Assembly (NCBI GenBank): GCA_964444915.1 | Contig: CAYUIY010000057.1 | Coordinates: forward strand, 1 to 13,143 | DNA from: Anaerorudis sp964444915 | GTDB lineage: Bacteria > Bacteroidota > Bacteroidia > Bacteroidales > Dysgonomonadaceae | Reading direction: 5' to 3' | Length of the DNA: 13,143 nucleotides | Shown: piece by piece, positions 1-6,106 of the stretch | Layout: every line of letters begins with the position of its first letter | Numbering within the stretch: the stretch's first letter is position 1 | Notes under the pieces: model-generated | Told to the model about the DNA's origin: nothing | Databases searched by the model: none | What the model saw: the letters and a program-made list of their open reading frames with translations, nothing else | Made by a program: the position numbers and the translations under genes

Positions 1-11
1 TGTGAGAGGTC

Positions 12-56
12 GGAAAACGAAAGTAGGAAGAAAACTACTTCGTTTTCCTCCTACTT
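12..56 (-). terminator. Alternative hairpins downstream of rlpA
   Basis: Two mutually exclusive stems can form here. One pairs 12-26 with 35-48 (14 pairs, one bulged A). The other pairs 21-35 with 42-56 (15 positions, one mismatch). They lie just past the rlpA stop codon and may end its transcript. There is no long U-run after either stem on the minus strand, so intrinsic termination is only a suggestion; the dual fold could also stabilise the 3' end. Confidence 0.4.
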
Positions 57-85
57 GATTAATTCATCGAGAACGGCAGAACCGT

Positions 86-553
86 TTATTTCAGGGTTTT
101 CGAATACGATGCGATCAGTTTTTTAGAAATATCGATGGTTGTTTCAGCAGGGATAAAAAGCTTTTTTATGTCGAACGATTGGATGGGGGGTGCAGGACTA
201 AATTTCCATTCTTTCAACTCGATTTCCGCTATGCCTTGACGTATGATGCCTAGTTGTTTTGCTGCGGCATAGGATAAATCGATCAATCGGTTTTTCTTGA
301 AAGGTCCTCTGTCCGTAACTTTAACGACAACCATTTTTTCGTTTTTCGGATTTTTGACCATCAGCAAGGTGCCAAAGGGGTAGGTGCGGTGAGCACACGT
401 TAAACTGTCGCTGTGATACGGTTCCCCGCTGGAGGTTTTTCTCCCTTGCATTTTGTGTGCGTAGAATGAAGCTTTCCCTTTTTCTTGTGAGAAGATATGA
501 AAAGATAGGGAGCTTACGATAAACGCCATGAAAAAAGAAATTATTTTTCTCAT
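86..553 (-). CDS. rlpA: RlpA-like double-psi beta-barrel protein, secreted
   Basis: A 155-residue protein of the RlpA family (rare lipoprotein A; septal ring lytic transglycosylase-like double-psi beta-barrel). Some members, such as the Pseudomonas enzyme, cleave peptidoglycan glycan strands lacking stem peptides. Residues 1-22 form a hydrophobic signal peptide with no lipobox Cys, so the product is probably periplasmic. The barrel runs from about 26 to 113: GKASFYA at 26-32, GRKTSSGE at 37-44, AHRTYPFGT at 54-62, TDRGPF at 80-85, IDLSYAAA at 91-98. The His (55) and Asp (81) corresponding to the proposed catalytic pair are both present. There is no SPOR domain; the last 40 residues are an unassigned tail. 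The frame stays open 138 codons upstream, but the signal peptide fixes the start at the Met at 553. No Shine-Dalgarno precedes it, which is usual in Bacteroidota. Confidence 0.85.
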   Translation of the reverse strand: MRKIISFFMAFIVSSLSFHIFSQEKGKASFYAHKMQGRKTSSGEPYHSDSLTCAHRTYPFGTLLMVKNPKNEKMVVVKVTDRGPFKKNRLIDLSYAAAKQLGIIRQGIAEIELKEWKFSPAPPIQSFDIKKLFIPAETTIDISKKLIASYSKTLK

Positions 554-569
554 TTGTAGATTCCAACTG

Positions 570-604
570 GCACGTGCTGCACGTGCAAAATATGTAAAAT
601 ATGT
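570..604. repeat. Palindrome plus 9-bp tandem repeat upstream of rlpA
   Basis: Positions 570-586 read GCACGTGCTGCACGTGC, two copies of the self-complementary GCACGTGC separated by one T. The whole can fold as a 7-bp stem with a 3-nt loop. It is directly followed by two exact copies of AAAATATGT (587-595, 596-604). The block sits 17 to 51 bases upstream of the rlpA start, where an operator or a leader hairpin could act. No function is known to me. Confidence 0.6.
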
Positions 605-645
605 AAAACAATACTCCTTTTGCGTGAAAAACATTGTTCTTTTTA

Positions 646-728
646 TTTTAACCGGAGCGTTGTACGTCTTACAAAGACGAGAGTGAACTCGATGTATATC
701 GCGAACGTACTTTTTAACCGGAGTGTTG
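646..728. repeat. 17-bp direct repeat spanning the DUF6261-like gene stop
   Basis: TTTTAACCGGAGCGTTG at 646-662 and TTTTAACCGGAGTGTTG at 712-728 differ at one base. They are 66 bp apart, which is the repeat period inside the neighbouring gene's tail. The second copy contains the stop codon of that gene (TAA on the minus strand, 714-716). This suggests that the repeat tract once extended, or was duplicated, past the present end of the gene. Confidence 0.6.
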
Positions 729-1952
729 CCTATCCGACCCGAAACCGATATTCCGAGCGGGGAGGGCTGTGTTTTTATGCGGCGTCGCTGTAGCTCCACC
801 ACCTTTTCTTGCATCGCCGATTGCGGGCGGGGTTTGCACTTCTTGCTCTGCTGCGGCATAACGTCCTTTTCTGTCGGTGATGGCCGCTGCAACCTGATGT
901 TCTTTTCTTTCGGTGGTGTTTGCCGGCCGGCTGTTCGCTTCTTTTGCTGTCGCTGTAGCTCCACCACCTTTTCTCATACCGATAATTTCGGGCGGGGTAA
1001 GATTTTTTTGTGGTGTCGTCGCACGCACGAGGTGTACTGTCGCAGGTACTTGGTCGACTGCGGTTATACTTCCCGTATTTTTCTTTCCCTCTGCCTCAAC
1101 TGCGGCATGACGTTCTTTTTTCACGCCGTCGATTGCAGGCGGTGTTTCCGTTTCTTCCTCTATTGTTGCAATTTGACGTCCTTTTTTCATGCCGGCGATT
1201 GCAGGCGGGGTTTCCGCTCCGTTCTTTGCCTTTGCCGCCGTGCGGCGCCCCTTCCTCACGGCAACCGCTTTCCAATAATAAGCAAAGAGTTTGCCCAGCT
1301 CGCCCATCAGCTCCCCGTACCTGCTCTCGCCCTCCATCTCGGCCTGCACCAACAGCACCTTCATCAGCAGCTTCACGTCTTTGTCCGCAGCTTCCCGCAC
1401 GGCGCGGCTGTCGGCCTTTTCCTCGCGTGCCCGCTCTTCGTTGCGTTGCATGAAGGCGGCACTGAAAGCCTCGTTCGTCTCGCGCAGGCAATCCACCAGC
1501 GGCATCAGCCTCAATGCCGTCAGTGCTTCACGCAGGGACGCATCGCCGACCGTATCCTGCAGCATTTCGTTCACGCGACGCGTCCGGGCCATGTAGCTGC
1601 CGTTCATCAGGCGCTTCCCCTGCTTGTCGAGCCAGAACTTCAGCACCCGGGCGGGCTCGTTTTCCTCGCTCAGCGGCGACCACCATGCCGCTTTTACCCG
1701 CATTTTCAACGAGATCAATGTCCGGCGGCGTTTCTCCGCCAGCTCGGACAACACGGGCGTGAGGGCGTGCTTTCTCGATTGACATTTTATCCCTTTCAGC
1801 GCCTTTTGGTGCGATTTCACCCTTGCGGCGACTCTCCTCACGTGCCCGTCGTCAACGGGATGATCGTCAAGAATGCGGCACACCTGTTCGATCAACTGGG
1901 CATGCTCGTCGTTTTTTAACAGTGCCAACCGGCTCAATTTGAATTGTTGCAT
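714..1952 (-). CDS. DUF6261-like protein with repetitive basic C-terminal tail
   Basis: A 412-residue protein of unknown function. Residues 1 to about 235 resemble the Bacteroidota-specific DUF6261 family, a mostly helical domain whose N-terminus typically reads like the FKLSRL...NDEH at 4-16 here. That assignment is from memory of the family pattern. There is no signal peptide or membrane segment, so it is probably cytoplasmic. Residues from about 236 to 412 are a low-complexity tail rich in Lys, Arg, Ala, Thr and Pro, with repeated TPP(A/E)I blocks at about 248, 270, 319 and 374 and two RKGGGATAT blocks at 327 and 382. Family members are usually near 240 residues, so the tail looks like an addition. 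The gene is G+C rich (42 of 60 bases at 1381-1440, against 21 of 60 at 3241-3300), hinting at transfer. The Met at 1952 was chosen because the frame further upstream has no family-like sequence and holds a promoter motif. Confidence 0.7.
   Translation of the reverse strand: MQQFKLSRLALLKNDEHAQLIEQVCRILDDHPVDDGHVRRVAARVKSHQKALKGIKCQSRKHALTPVLSELAEKRRRTLISLKMRVKAAWWSPLSEENEPARVLKFWLDKQGKRLMNGSYMARTRRVNEMLQDTVGDASLREALTALRLMPLVDCLRETNEAFSAAFMQRNEERAREEKADSRAVREAADKDVKLLMKVLLVQAEMEGESRYGELMGELGKLFAYYWKAVAVRKGRRTAAKAKNGAETPPAIAGMKKGRQIATIEEETETPPAIDGVKKERHAAVEAEGKKNTGSITAVDQVPATVHLVRATTPQKNLTPPEIIGMRKGGGATATAKEANSRPANTTERKEHQVAAAITDRKGRYAAAEQEVQTPPAIGDARKGGGATATPHKNTALPARNIGFGSDRQHSG
784..1213. 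repeat. In-frame degenerate repeats encoding the DUF6261-like tail
   Basis: On the plus strand the core CGATTGCRGGCGGKGTTT occurs at 818-835, 1130-1147 and 1196-1213, the last two exactly 66 bp (22 codons) apart, with a weaker copy at 980-1000. A separate 26-bp stretch is exact at 784-809 and 949-974, 165 bp (55 codons) apart. All spacings are multiples of three, so the reading frame is preserved. This points to expansion by slippage or recombination followed by drift. Confidence 0.8.
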
Positions 1953-2044
1953 AGAAAAAAGTTTAGGACCATAAAGAACAAACAGCACATCACGCGGGGA
2001 TAGCGTATTACCCGACAAAACCGCCCGATGCGGTGCTTGTGCAA

Positions 2045-2052
2045 CAAAGGTA
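2045..2052 (-). promoter_or_regulatory. Possible -7 element for the DUF6261-like gene
   Basis: The minus strand reads TACCTTTG, a perfect match to the Bacteroidota -7 consensus TAnnTTTG, about 95 bases before the chosen start at 1952. I see no good TTTG -33 box at the usual 19-20 bases further upstream, so this rests on one element only. Confidence 0.35.
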
Positions 2053-2124
2053 ACAAAAAAAGGGACACGTCTGTTGTCGGTTGGAAAAAGACAGTAAGAA
2101 GAAGACAAAACGTGCGTCGGGCTT

Positions 2125-2281
2125 CGATTTTGATAACATGATTTAAGGTTTGCGGGCGTTGTGGTTAAATAACGATATCAAAATCGGAACAAAACCGACG
2201 TTCTGCACTGATTATGACAACATAATTTAAGTAGTACGACGGAAGTTATTAAATTATGTTGTCGAAAACAGAGGAAAACCG
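2125..2281. repeat. Diverged 84-bp tandem repeat, each unit forming a hairpin
   Basis: Bases 2126-2197 align without gaps to 2210-2281 at an 84-bp offset; by hand count 49 of 72 positions agree. Each unit contains an inverted repeat. Unit 1 pairs 2125-2146 with 2165-2186 (22 positions, three mismatches in the middle). Unit 2 pairs 2216-2230 with 2249-2263 (15 of 15 perfect). Both loops are exactly 18 nt and differ in sequence, while the arms stay similar (GATAACATGATTTAA versus GACAACATAATTTAA). Conserved arms around variable loops suggest a structured RNA or paired protein-binding sites. No known element is recognised. Confidence 0.7.
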
Positions 2282-2504
2282 TGGCAAAACCTTAAAATTA
2301 AGATCAGAAAAGGAGGAAAATATCGGTGCAATCGGTACAACCTGGATTTTAGGATGTGGGCGGAAGAAAAAGTTTTGCCCGTCAGTAATATGATAACGAA
2401 TTTATTATTTTTTGTGAAATCGAAATTCGAAGGGAAGAAAAAACGAAAATTATTGTCTTTAGAAATTCCGAGTCCGAGGTCAGAGGACATGAAAAACGGC
2501 TAGT

Positions 2505-2544
2505 CAAAATAAAAAAGAGTGTCTGAAAATTTTCAGACACTCTT
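2505..2544 (-). terminator. Intrinsic terminator of tRNA-fMet
   Basis: Positions 2515-2544 are a perfect 30-bp palindrome with GAGTGTCTG-type arms around an AAAA/TTTT centre. On the minus strand the stem runs into TTTTTTATTTTG, a good U-tract. It starts 8 bases past the end of the tRNA. On the plus strand only a short T stretch follows, so it acts mainly for the tRNA. Confidence 0.85.
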
Positions 2545-2554
2545 GTATCGATAG

Positions 2555-2627
<73 letters not shown>

Positions 2628-2650
2628 ATATTGTTTCTTAAATGCGACCA

Positions 2651-2681
2651 CAAAGATAGTATATATTATCGGAATATCAAA
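2651..2681 (-). promoter_or_regulatory. Promoter of tRNA-fMet
   Basis: On the minus strand a TTTG box (2681-2678) is followed by exactly 19 bases and then TATCTTTG (2658-2651). Both match the Bacteroidota primary sigma factor consensus TTTG / TAnnTTTG at the preferred spacing. Initiation would fall near 2644, giving a leader of about 17 nt before the mature tRNA. Confidence 0.8.
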
Positions 2682-2720
2682 ATAATTACCTTTCTTTTCT
2701 TTTTATCGGTTTAAAAATTG

Positions 2721-2728
2721 TACTTTTG
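2721..2728 (+). promoter_or_regulatory. Promoter -7 element of the DPM1-like gene
   Basis: TACTTTTG matches TAnnTTTG perfectly, 19 bases before the ATG at 2748. The -33 region is T-rich without a clear TTTG. The leader would be only about a dozen bases. It is divergent from the tRNA promoter. Confidence 0.5.
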
Positions 2729-2747
2729 AAAGAAATTATTCCGCTTT

Positions 2748-3506
2748 ATGTCTGACAGCATTGTAATTATACCCACCTACAACGAAAAGGAAAATATCGA
2801 AAACATTATTCGATGTGTGTTTGCTTTAGAGAAAGATTTTGATATTCTTGTTGTTGATGATGCTTCCCCGGATGGAACAGGGGCGATAGTTCGTCGATTG
2901 ATGAATGAATTTCCCGATAGACTTTTCATTGAGGAACGCGAAGGGAAGCTGGGTCTTGGAACAGCTTACATTCATGGGTTTAAATGGGCATTGAAACGAT
3001 CGTATGAATATATATTCGAAATGGATGCCGATTTTTCCCACAATCCCAACGATTTGCCCAGATTATATGAAGCGTGCGCTGTTGAAGGATACGATGTGGC
3101 TATTGGTTCAAGATATTGTACGGGAGTAAATGTGGTAAATTGGCCTATGGGAAGGGTTTTGATGTCGTATTTTGCCTCGAAATATGTTCAGTTTATCACC
3201 AGAATGAATATCAAAGATACAACAGCGGGATTTGTTTGTTATCGACGGAAAGTTTTGGAAACCATCGATTTGGATCGAATTAAGTTTAAAGGTTATGCTT
3301 TTCAGATCGAAATGAAATACACGGCTTATGCACTTGGATTCAAAATTAAAGAGGTGTCGATTATTTTTATCAATCGCAGGTTGGGAGTATCGAAAATGAA
3401 TTCCGGTATATTTGGTGAAGCATTTTTTGGCGTAATCGATTTGCGATGGCGAAAAATAACAGGGAAAATAAAACCGAAATTATTGATCGAAAAACCCCGG
3501 AAATGA
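2748..3506 (+). CDS. Polyprenyl-phosphate mannosyltransferase-like GT2 glycosyltransferase
   Basis: A 252-residue GT-A fold glycosyltransferase of family 2, resembling dolichyl/polyprenyl-phosphate mannose synthase (DPM1). Enzymes of this group move a sugar from a nucleotide donor to polyprenyl phosphate at the inner face of the cytoplasmic membrane, supplying lipid-linked sugar for surface glycans or protein glycosylation. The visible signature is PTYNEKENI at 9-17, the nucleotide-binding VVDDASPDGT at 35-44, the metal-binding DAD at 93-95, GSRY at 120-123 and DTTAGFVCYRR at 157-167. No C-terminal membrane helices are present, so it matches the soluble, DPM1-only architecture. The exact donor sugar cannot be read from the sequence. 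Its stop overlaps the start of the dihydroorotase gene (ATGA at 3503-3506), implying translational coupling. Confidence 0.88.
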   Translation: MSDSIVIIPTYNEKENIENIIRCVFALEKDFDILVVDDASPDGTGAIVRRLMNEFPDRLFIEEREGKLGLGTAYIHGFKWALKRSYEYIFEMDADFSHNPNDLPRLYEACAVEGYDVAIGSRYCTGVNVVNWPMGRVLMSYFASKYVQFITRMNIKDTTAGFVCYRRKVLETIDLDRIKFKGYAFQIEMKYTAYALGFKIKEVSIIFINRRLGVSKMNSGIFGEAFFGVIDLRWRKITGKIKPKLLIEKPRK

Positions 3507-4843
3507 TTCTTATTCATCAGGCAACAATCATCAATGAAGGAAAAACATTTAAGGGTTCGGTCCTTATCGAGGGTGAAAAGATAAAAAAGATTTTTCACGA
3601 TAAGGTACCTGAAAATGTGTTCTCTAGGTGTAGAAATGTGATCGATGCGCAAGGTTTGTATCTGATACCCGGCGTCATCGATGATCAGGTACATTTTCGT
3701 GAGCCGGGTTTAACCCATAAGGGCGATATCGAAACAGAAAGTCGTGCTGCCGTGGCCGGTGGTGTTACCTCGTTTATGGATATGCCGAATACCAAGCCGC
3801 AAACAATTACCATAGAAGCTTTGGAAGATAAATTCGAAAGAGCCGCACAAAAATCGATAGCCAATTATTCGTTTTATTTGGGTGCTACCAACGACAATAT
3901 CGGGGAACTGAAGAAAGCCGATCCGAAAAATGTTTGCGGGATAAAGGTTTTTATGGGTGCCTCAACGGGGAATATGTTGGTCGATAACCCTCAATCGTTG
4001 CAACGCATTTTTGCAGAAGTGGGTATGCTCATTGCAACGCACTGCGAAAAGGAGGAAATTATCAGGCAAAATGTGGAAGTCTTTAAAAAACGTTTTGGTG
4101 AAGATATCCCGATAAAATATCATCCCTTGATTCGCAGTGAAGAGGCGTGTTATCAATCGACGGCTCAGGCGGTGGAACTTGCCGACAAATACGGTTCGAG
4201 GTTGCATGTGCTGCATCTTTCAACAGGCAGGGAATTATGCCTTTTTGATCATCATCCCCTTGAAGATAAGAAAATTACCGCCGAAGTGTGTGTGCATCAC
4301 CTTTGGTTTTCCGACGAGGATTATGAGCGCTTAGGCAGTCGTATTAAGTGGAATCCGGCAATCAAAACAAAAGACGATCGGGAAGCGTTGCGTGCCGGGC
4401 TTAAATCGGGTAAATTGGATATAGTGGCTACCGATCATGCGCCCCATCTGCCGGTCGAAAAACAAGGAGGCTGTTTGCAAGCTGCTTCCGGAGGACCGTT
4501 GATACAACATTCGCTGCAAATGATGTTTGAGCTTGCCAAACAGGGTGTGTATACGAATGAGTTTGTTGTCGAAAAAATGTGTCATGGTCCGGCAAAGCTC
4601 TTTAGGATAAAGAACAGAGGTTATATCCGCGAGGGGTATTATGCCGATTTGGTATTGGTAAACCCCGGAAAATCATATACGGTAACTCCCTCCAATATTT
4701 TATATAAATGCGGATGGTCGCCTTTGGAAGGTGAGACGTTTTCGCATGCGATCGAAAAAACGTTTGTTAATGGTTATCTTGTTTTTGACAATGGGATGGT
4801 AAATACTGAGATAGTAGGCAAGCCTCTCGAATTTAATCTTTGA
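3503..4843 (+). CDS. pyrC: Dihydroorotase (Bacteroidota type)
   Basis: A 446-residue amidohydrolase annotated in relatives as dihydroorotase, which cyclises N-carbamoyl-aspartate to dihydroorotate in pyrimidine synthesis. Visible sites: the N-terminal metal motif DDQVHFREPG at 60-69, GGVTSFMDMPNT at 86-97, a likely carboxylated Lys 148 in GIKVFMGAS, metal His 180 (THCEKEE), metal His 238 (LHVLHLS) and catalytic Asp 311 (ATDHAPH). The first His of the usual HxH is Gln 62; my recollection is that Bacteroidota relatives share this DQVHFREPG form. The Met at 3503 is preferred over one 19 codons upstream because family homology starts at MILIHQATII and because it overlaps the preceding stop by ATGA. 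The same operon carries a sugar-phospholipid enzyme, with no obvious pathway link. Confidence 0.85.
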   Translation: MILIHQATIINEGKTFKGSVLIEGEKIKKIFHDKVPENVFSRCRNVIDAQGLYLIPGVIDDQVHFREPGLTHKGDIETESRAAVAGGVTSFMDMPNTKPQTITIEALEDKFERAAQKSIANYSFYLGATNDNIGELKKADPKNVCGIKVFMGASTGNMLVDNPQSLQRIFAEVGMLIATHCEKEEIIRQNVEVFKKRFGEDIPIKYHPLIRSEEACYQSTAQAVELADKYGSRLHVLHLSTGRELCLFDHHPLEDKKITAEVCVHHLWFSDEDYERLGSRIKWNPAIKTKDDREALRAGLKSGKLDIVATDHAPHLPVEKQGGCLQAASGGPLIQHSLQMMFELAKQGVYTNEFVVEKMCHGPAKLFRIKNRGYIREGYYADLVLVNPGKSYTVTPSNILYKCGWSPLEGETFSHAIEKTFVNGYLVFDNGMVNTEIVGKPLEFNL

Positions 4844-4908
4844 TGCCCGATCGCTTTTAAAATTAATCGGAATGCGTTTCGTTATGTATTTTATATCCCT
4901 GCTTTTGT

Positions 4909-4916
4909 TATTTTTG
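4909..4916 (+). promoter_or_regulatory. Possible internal promoter of the GT-B gene
   Basis: TATTTTTG matches TAnnTTTG, 18 bases before the ATG at 4935, in the 91-base gap after pyrC. No convincing -33 TTTG box is seen. No terminator lies in the gap, so read-through from pyrC is also possible. Confidence 0.4.
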
Positions 4917-4934
4917 TATTCAAATCAGTATTGA

Positions 4935-6017
4935 ATGAGATTTTTATTTACCGTACAAGGAGAAGGAAGAGGGCATTTCACTCAAGCACTTTCATTGTCA
5001 TCTATGTTGCGCAAACATGGTCATGAAGTGGTTGGCGTTTTGGTTGGGAAAAGCAAATGGAGAGAGATTCCCGAGTTTTTTACAGAAAAAATCGAAGCGC
5101 CTGTTCATGTGTTTGAGAGTCCTAATTTTACCACTTTTTACAAAAATAAACGCCCGATTATTGTTCTCAGTGTGGTCAGTAATTTTATGCGGCTCGTTTT
5201 TTTTCGTGAGAGTATTCTCTTTGTAAAAAATAAAATCGAAGAATATGAGCCCGATGTTGTGATTAACTTTTACGAATTCATCACAGGCATGACATTTGGC
5301 ATTTATCGTCTCGATAAAAAACTCGGCGTGAAATTGGTTTGCGTTGCTCATCAATATGTATTGCTCAATCCTCATTATAAAACCACTCCCGAGCAAGATG
5401 TAAAATACGAATTGTTGCGCTTATTCTCAAAAGTGTCTTGTCGGCGGGCATCGAAAGTATTGGCTTTATCGTTTCGCGATATGCCGGCTTGCGAAGAATG
5501 CAACCTTGTAGTTGTTCCGCCCTTGTTGCGGCGAGAAGTATTTGAAATTCAACCTACGCAAGGGAATTATATTCATGGTTATCTTCTAAATGTCGGTTAT
5601 TTTGAAGAAATTTTGGATTGGCACAACAGAAATCCGCAAGTACCTTTACGTTTTTTCTGGGATAAAAAAGATGTGGAAGAAGAGACAAAAATTGACGATA
5701 ATCTCATTATGTATCGTTTAAATGACGAGCTTTTCCTCCAAAGTTTGGCCGGTTGTATGGCCTATGCTACTACAGCCGGATTTGAGTCGATTTGCGAGGC
5801 ATTGTATTATCGCAAACCTACGTTGATGATTCCCGTGCATATAGAACAAGAATTTAATGCTTACGATGCCGGTTTGTCGGGTGCAGGCGTCAGCAGCAAA
5901 AAATTTGATCTGGATAAGTTGCTCCATTTCATTCCTCATTATCGTCCCGACGATCATTTTCAGGAATGGGTGCATCGGGCCGAAGAAATATTTGTCAGGG
6001 AAATTTGCGGGGAATAA
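4935..6017 (+). CDS. GT-B fold glycosyltransferase (Glyco_trans_1_3-like)
   Basis: A 360-residue protein resembling UDP-sugar glycosyltransferases of the MurG/YjiC-like superfamily, as annotated in many Bacteroidota (PF13528 type). The N-terminal half opens with a strand and glycine-rich loop, FTVQGEGRGHFTQA at 5-18, typical of GT-B acceptor domains. The C-terminal half carries the donor-site motif TTAGFESICEAL at 279-290 followed by PVHIEQEFNAYDA at 300-312, like the sugar-nucleotide binding loop of related enzymes. No signal peptide or clear membrane helix is present; hydrophobic stretches around 74-90 may contact the membrane. Donor and acceptor are unknown. It is probably co-transcribed with the DPM1-like gene and pyrC, and a glycan or glycolipid role is inferred from that and from its fold. 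Confidence 0.8.
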   Translation: MRFLFTVQGEGRGHFTQALSLSSMLRKHGHEVVGVLVGKSKWREIPEFFTEKIEAPVHVFESPNFTTFYKNKRPIIVLSVVSNFMRLVFFRESILFVKNKIEEYEPDVVINFYEFITGMTFGIYRLDKKLGVKLVCVAHQYVLLNPHYKTTPEQDVKYELLRLFSKVSCRRASKVLALSFRDMPACEECNLVVVPPLLRREVFEIQPTQGNYIHGYLLNVGYFEEILDWHNRNPQVPLRFFWDKKDVEEETKIDDNLIMYRLNDELFLQSLAGCMAYATTAGFESICEALYYRKPTLMIPVHIEQEFNAYDAGLSGAGVSSKKFDLDKLLHFIPHYRPDDHFQEWVHRAEEIFVREICGE

Positions 6018-6043
6018 TTCTTTTTTACGTATAGCTTGCATAT

Positions 6044-6090
6044 GAAATGCACAAGAGGCTGTCTCAAAAGAGCAGCCTCTTGTGCATTTC
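6044..6090. terminator. Bidirectional terminator between the GT-B gene and secDF
   Basis: A perfect 18-bp stem pairs 6044-6061 with 6073-6090 around an 11-nt loop (TCTCAAAAGAG). It lies between two converging genes, 26 bases past one stop and 17 past the other. Arms read GAAATGCACAAGAGGCTG and its complement. The T-run on either side is weak, so it may work through stem strength rather than as a classical U-tract terminator. Confidence 0.75.
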
Positions 6091-6106
6091 AATGATGTGT
6101 GCAGTT

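Larger units (their letters stand above)
1953..2554. other. Long intergenic region between the DUF6261-like gene and tRNA-fMet
   Basis: About 600 bases without a convincing gene; short open frames here have no recognisable sequence. The region holds a candidate promoter at 2045-2052, the twin-hairpin tandem repeat at 2125-2281, a tandem 9-mer (ATCGGTGCA / ATCGGTACA at 2322-2339), and the tRNA terminator at its right end. The stretch from about 2340 to 2505 is A/T-rich and I see nothing definite in it. Confidence 0.6.

Noticed and set aside
554..967. Upstream extension of the rlpA frame into the DUF6261-like tail
   Set aside because: The extension is repeat-derived, low complexity and sits before a clear signal peptide; the Met at 553 is the sensible start.
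723..1919. A 398-codon open frame on the plus strand
   Set aside because: It is antisense to the DUF6261-like gene, has no recognisable domain and is explained by the high G+C of that gene, which suppresses stops in other frames.
2216..2263. Possible dif/XerCD-type recombination site
   Set aside because: The arms resemble A/T-rich recombinase sites, but an 18-nt spacer is much longer than the 6-8 bases of dif.
2308..2321. AAAAGGAGGAAAAT, shared with the secDF leader
   Set aside because: A 14-base purine-rich match can arise by chance in this A-rich sequence, and the frame after it (8 codons from a GTG) is not convincing.
3446..3502. Earlier in-frame Met for the dihydroorotase
   Set aside because: It adds 19 polar residues outside the family and lies deep within the DPM1-like gene; the ATGA overlap start fits better.
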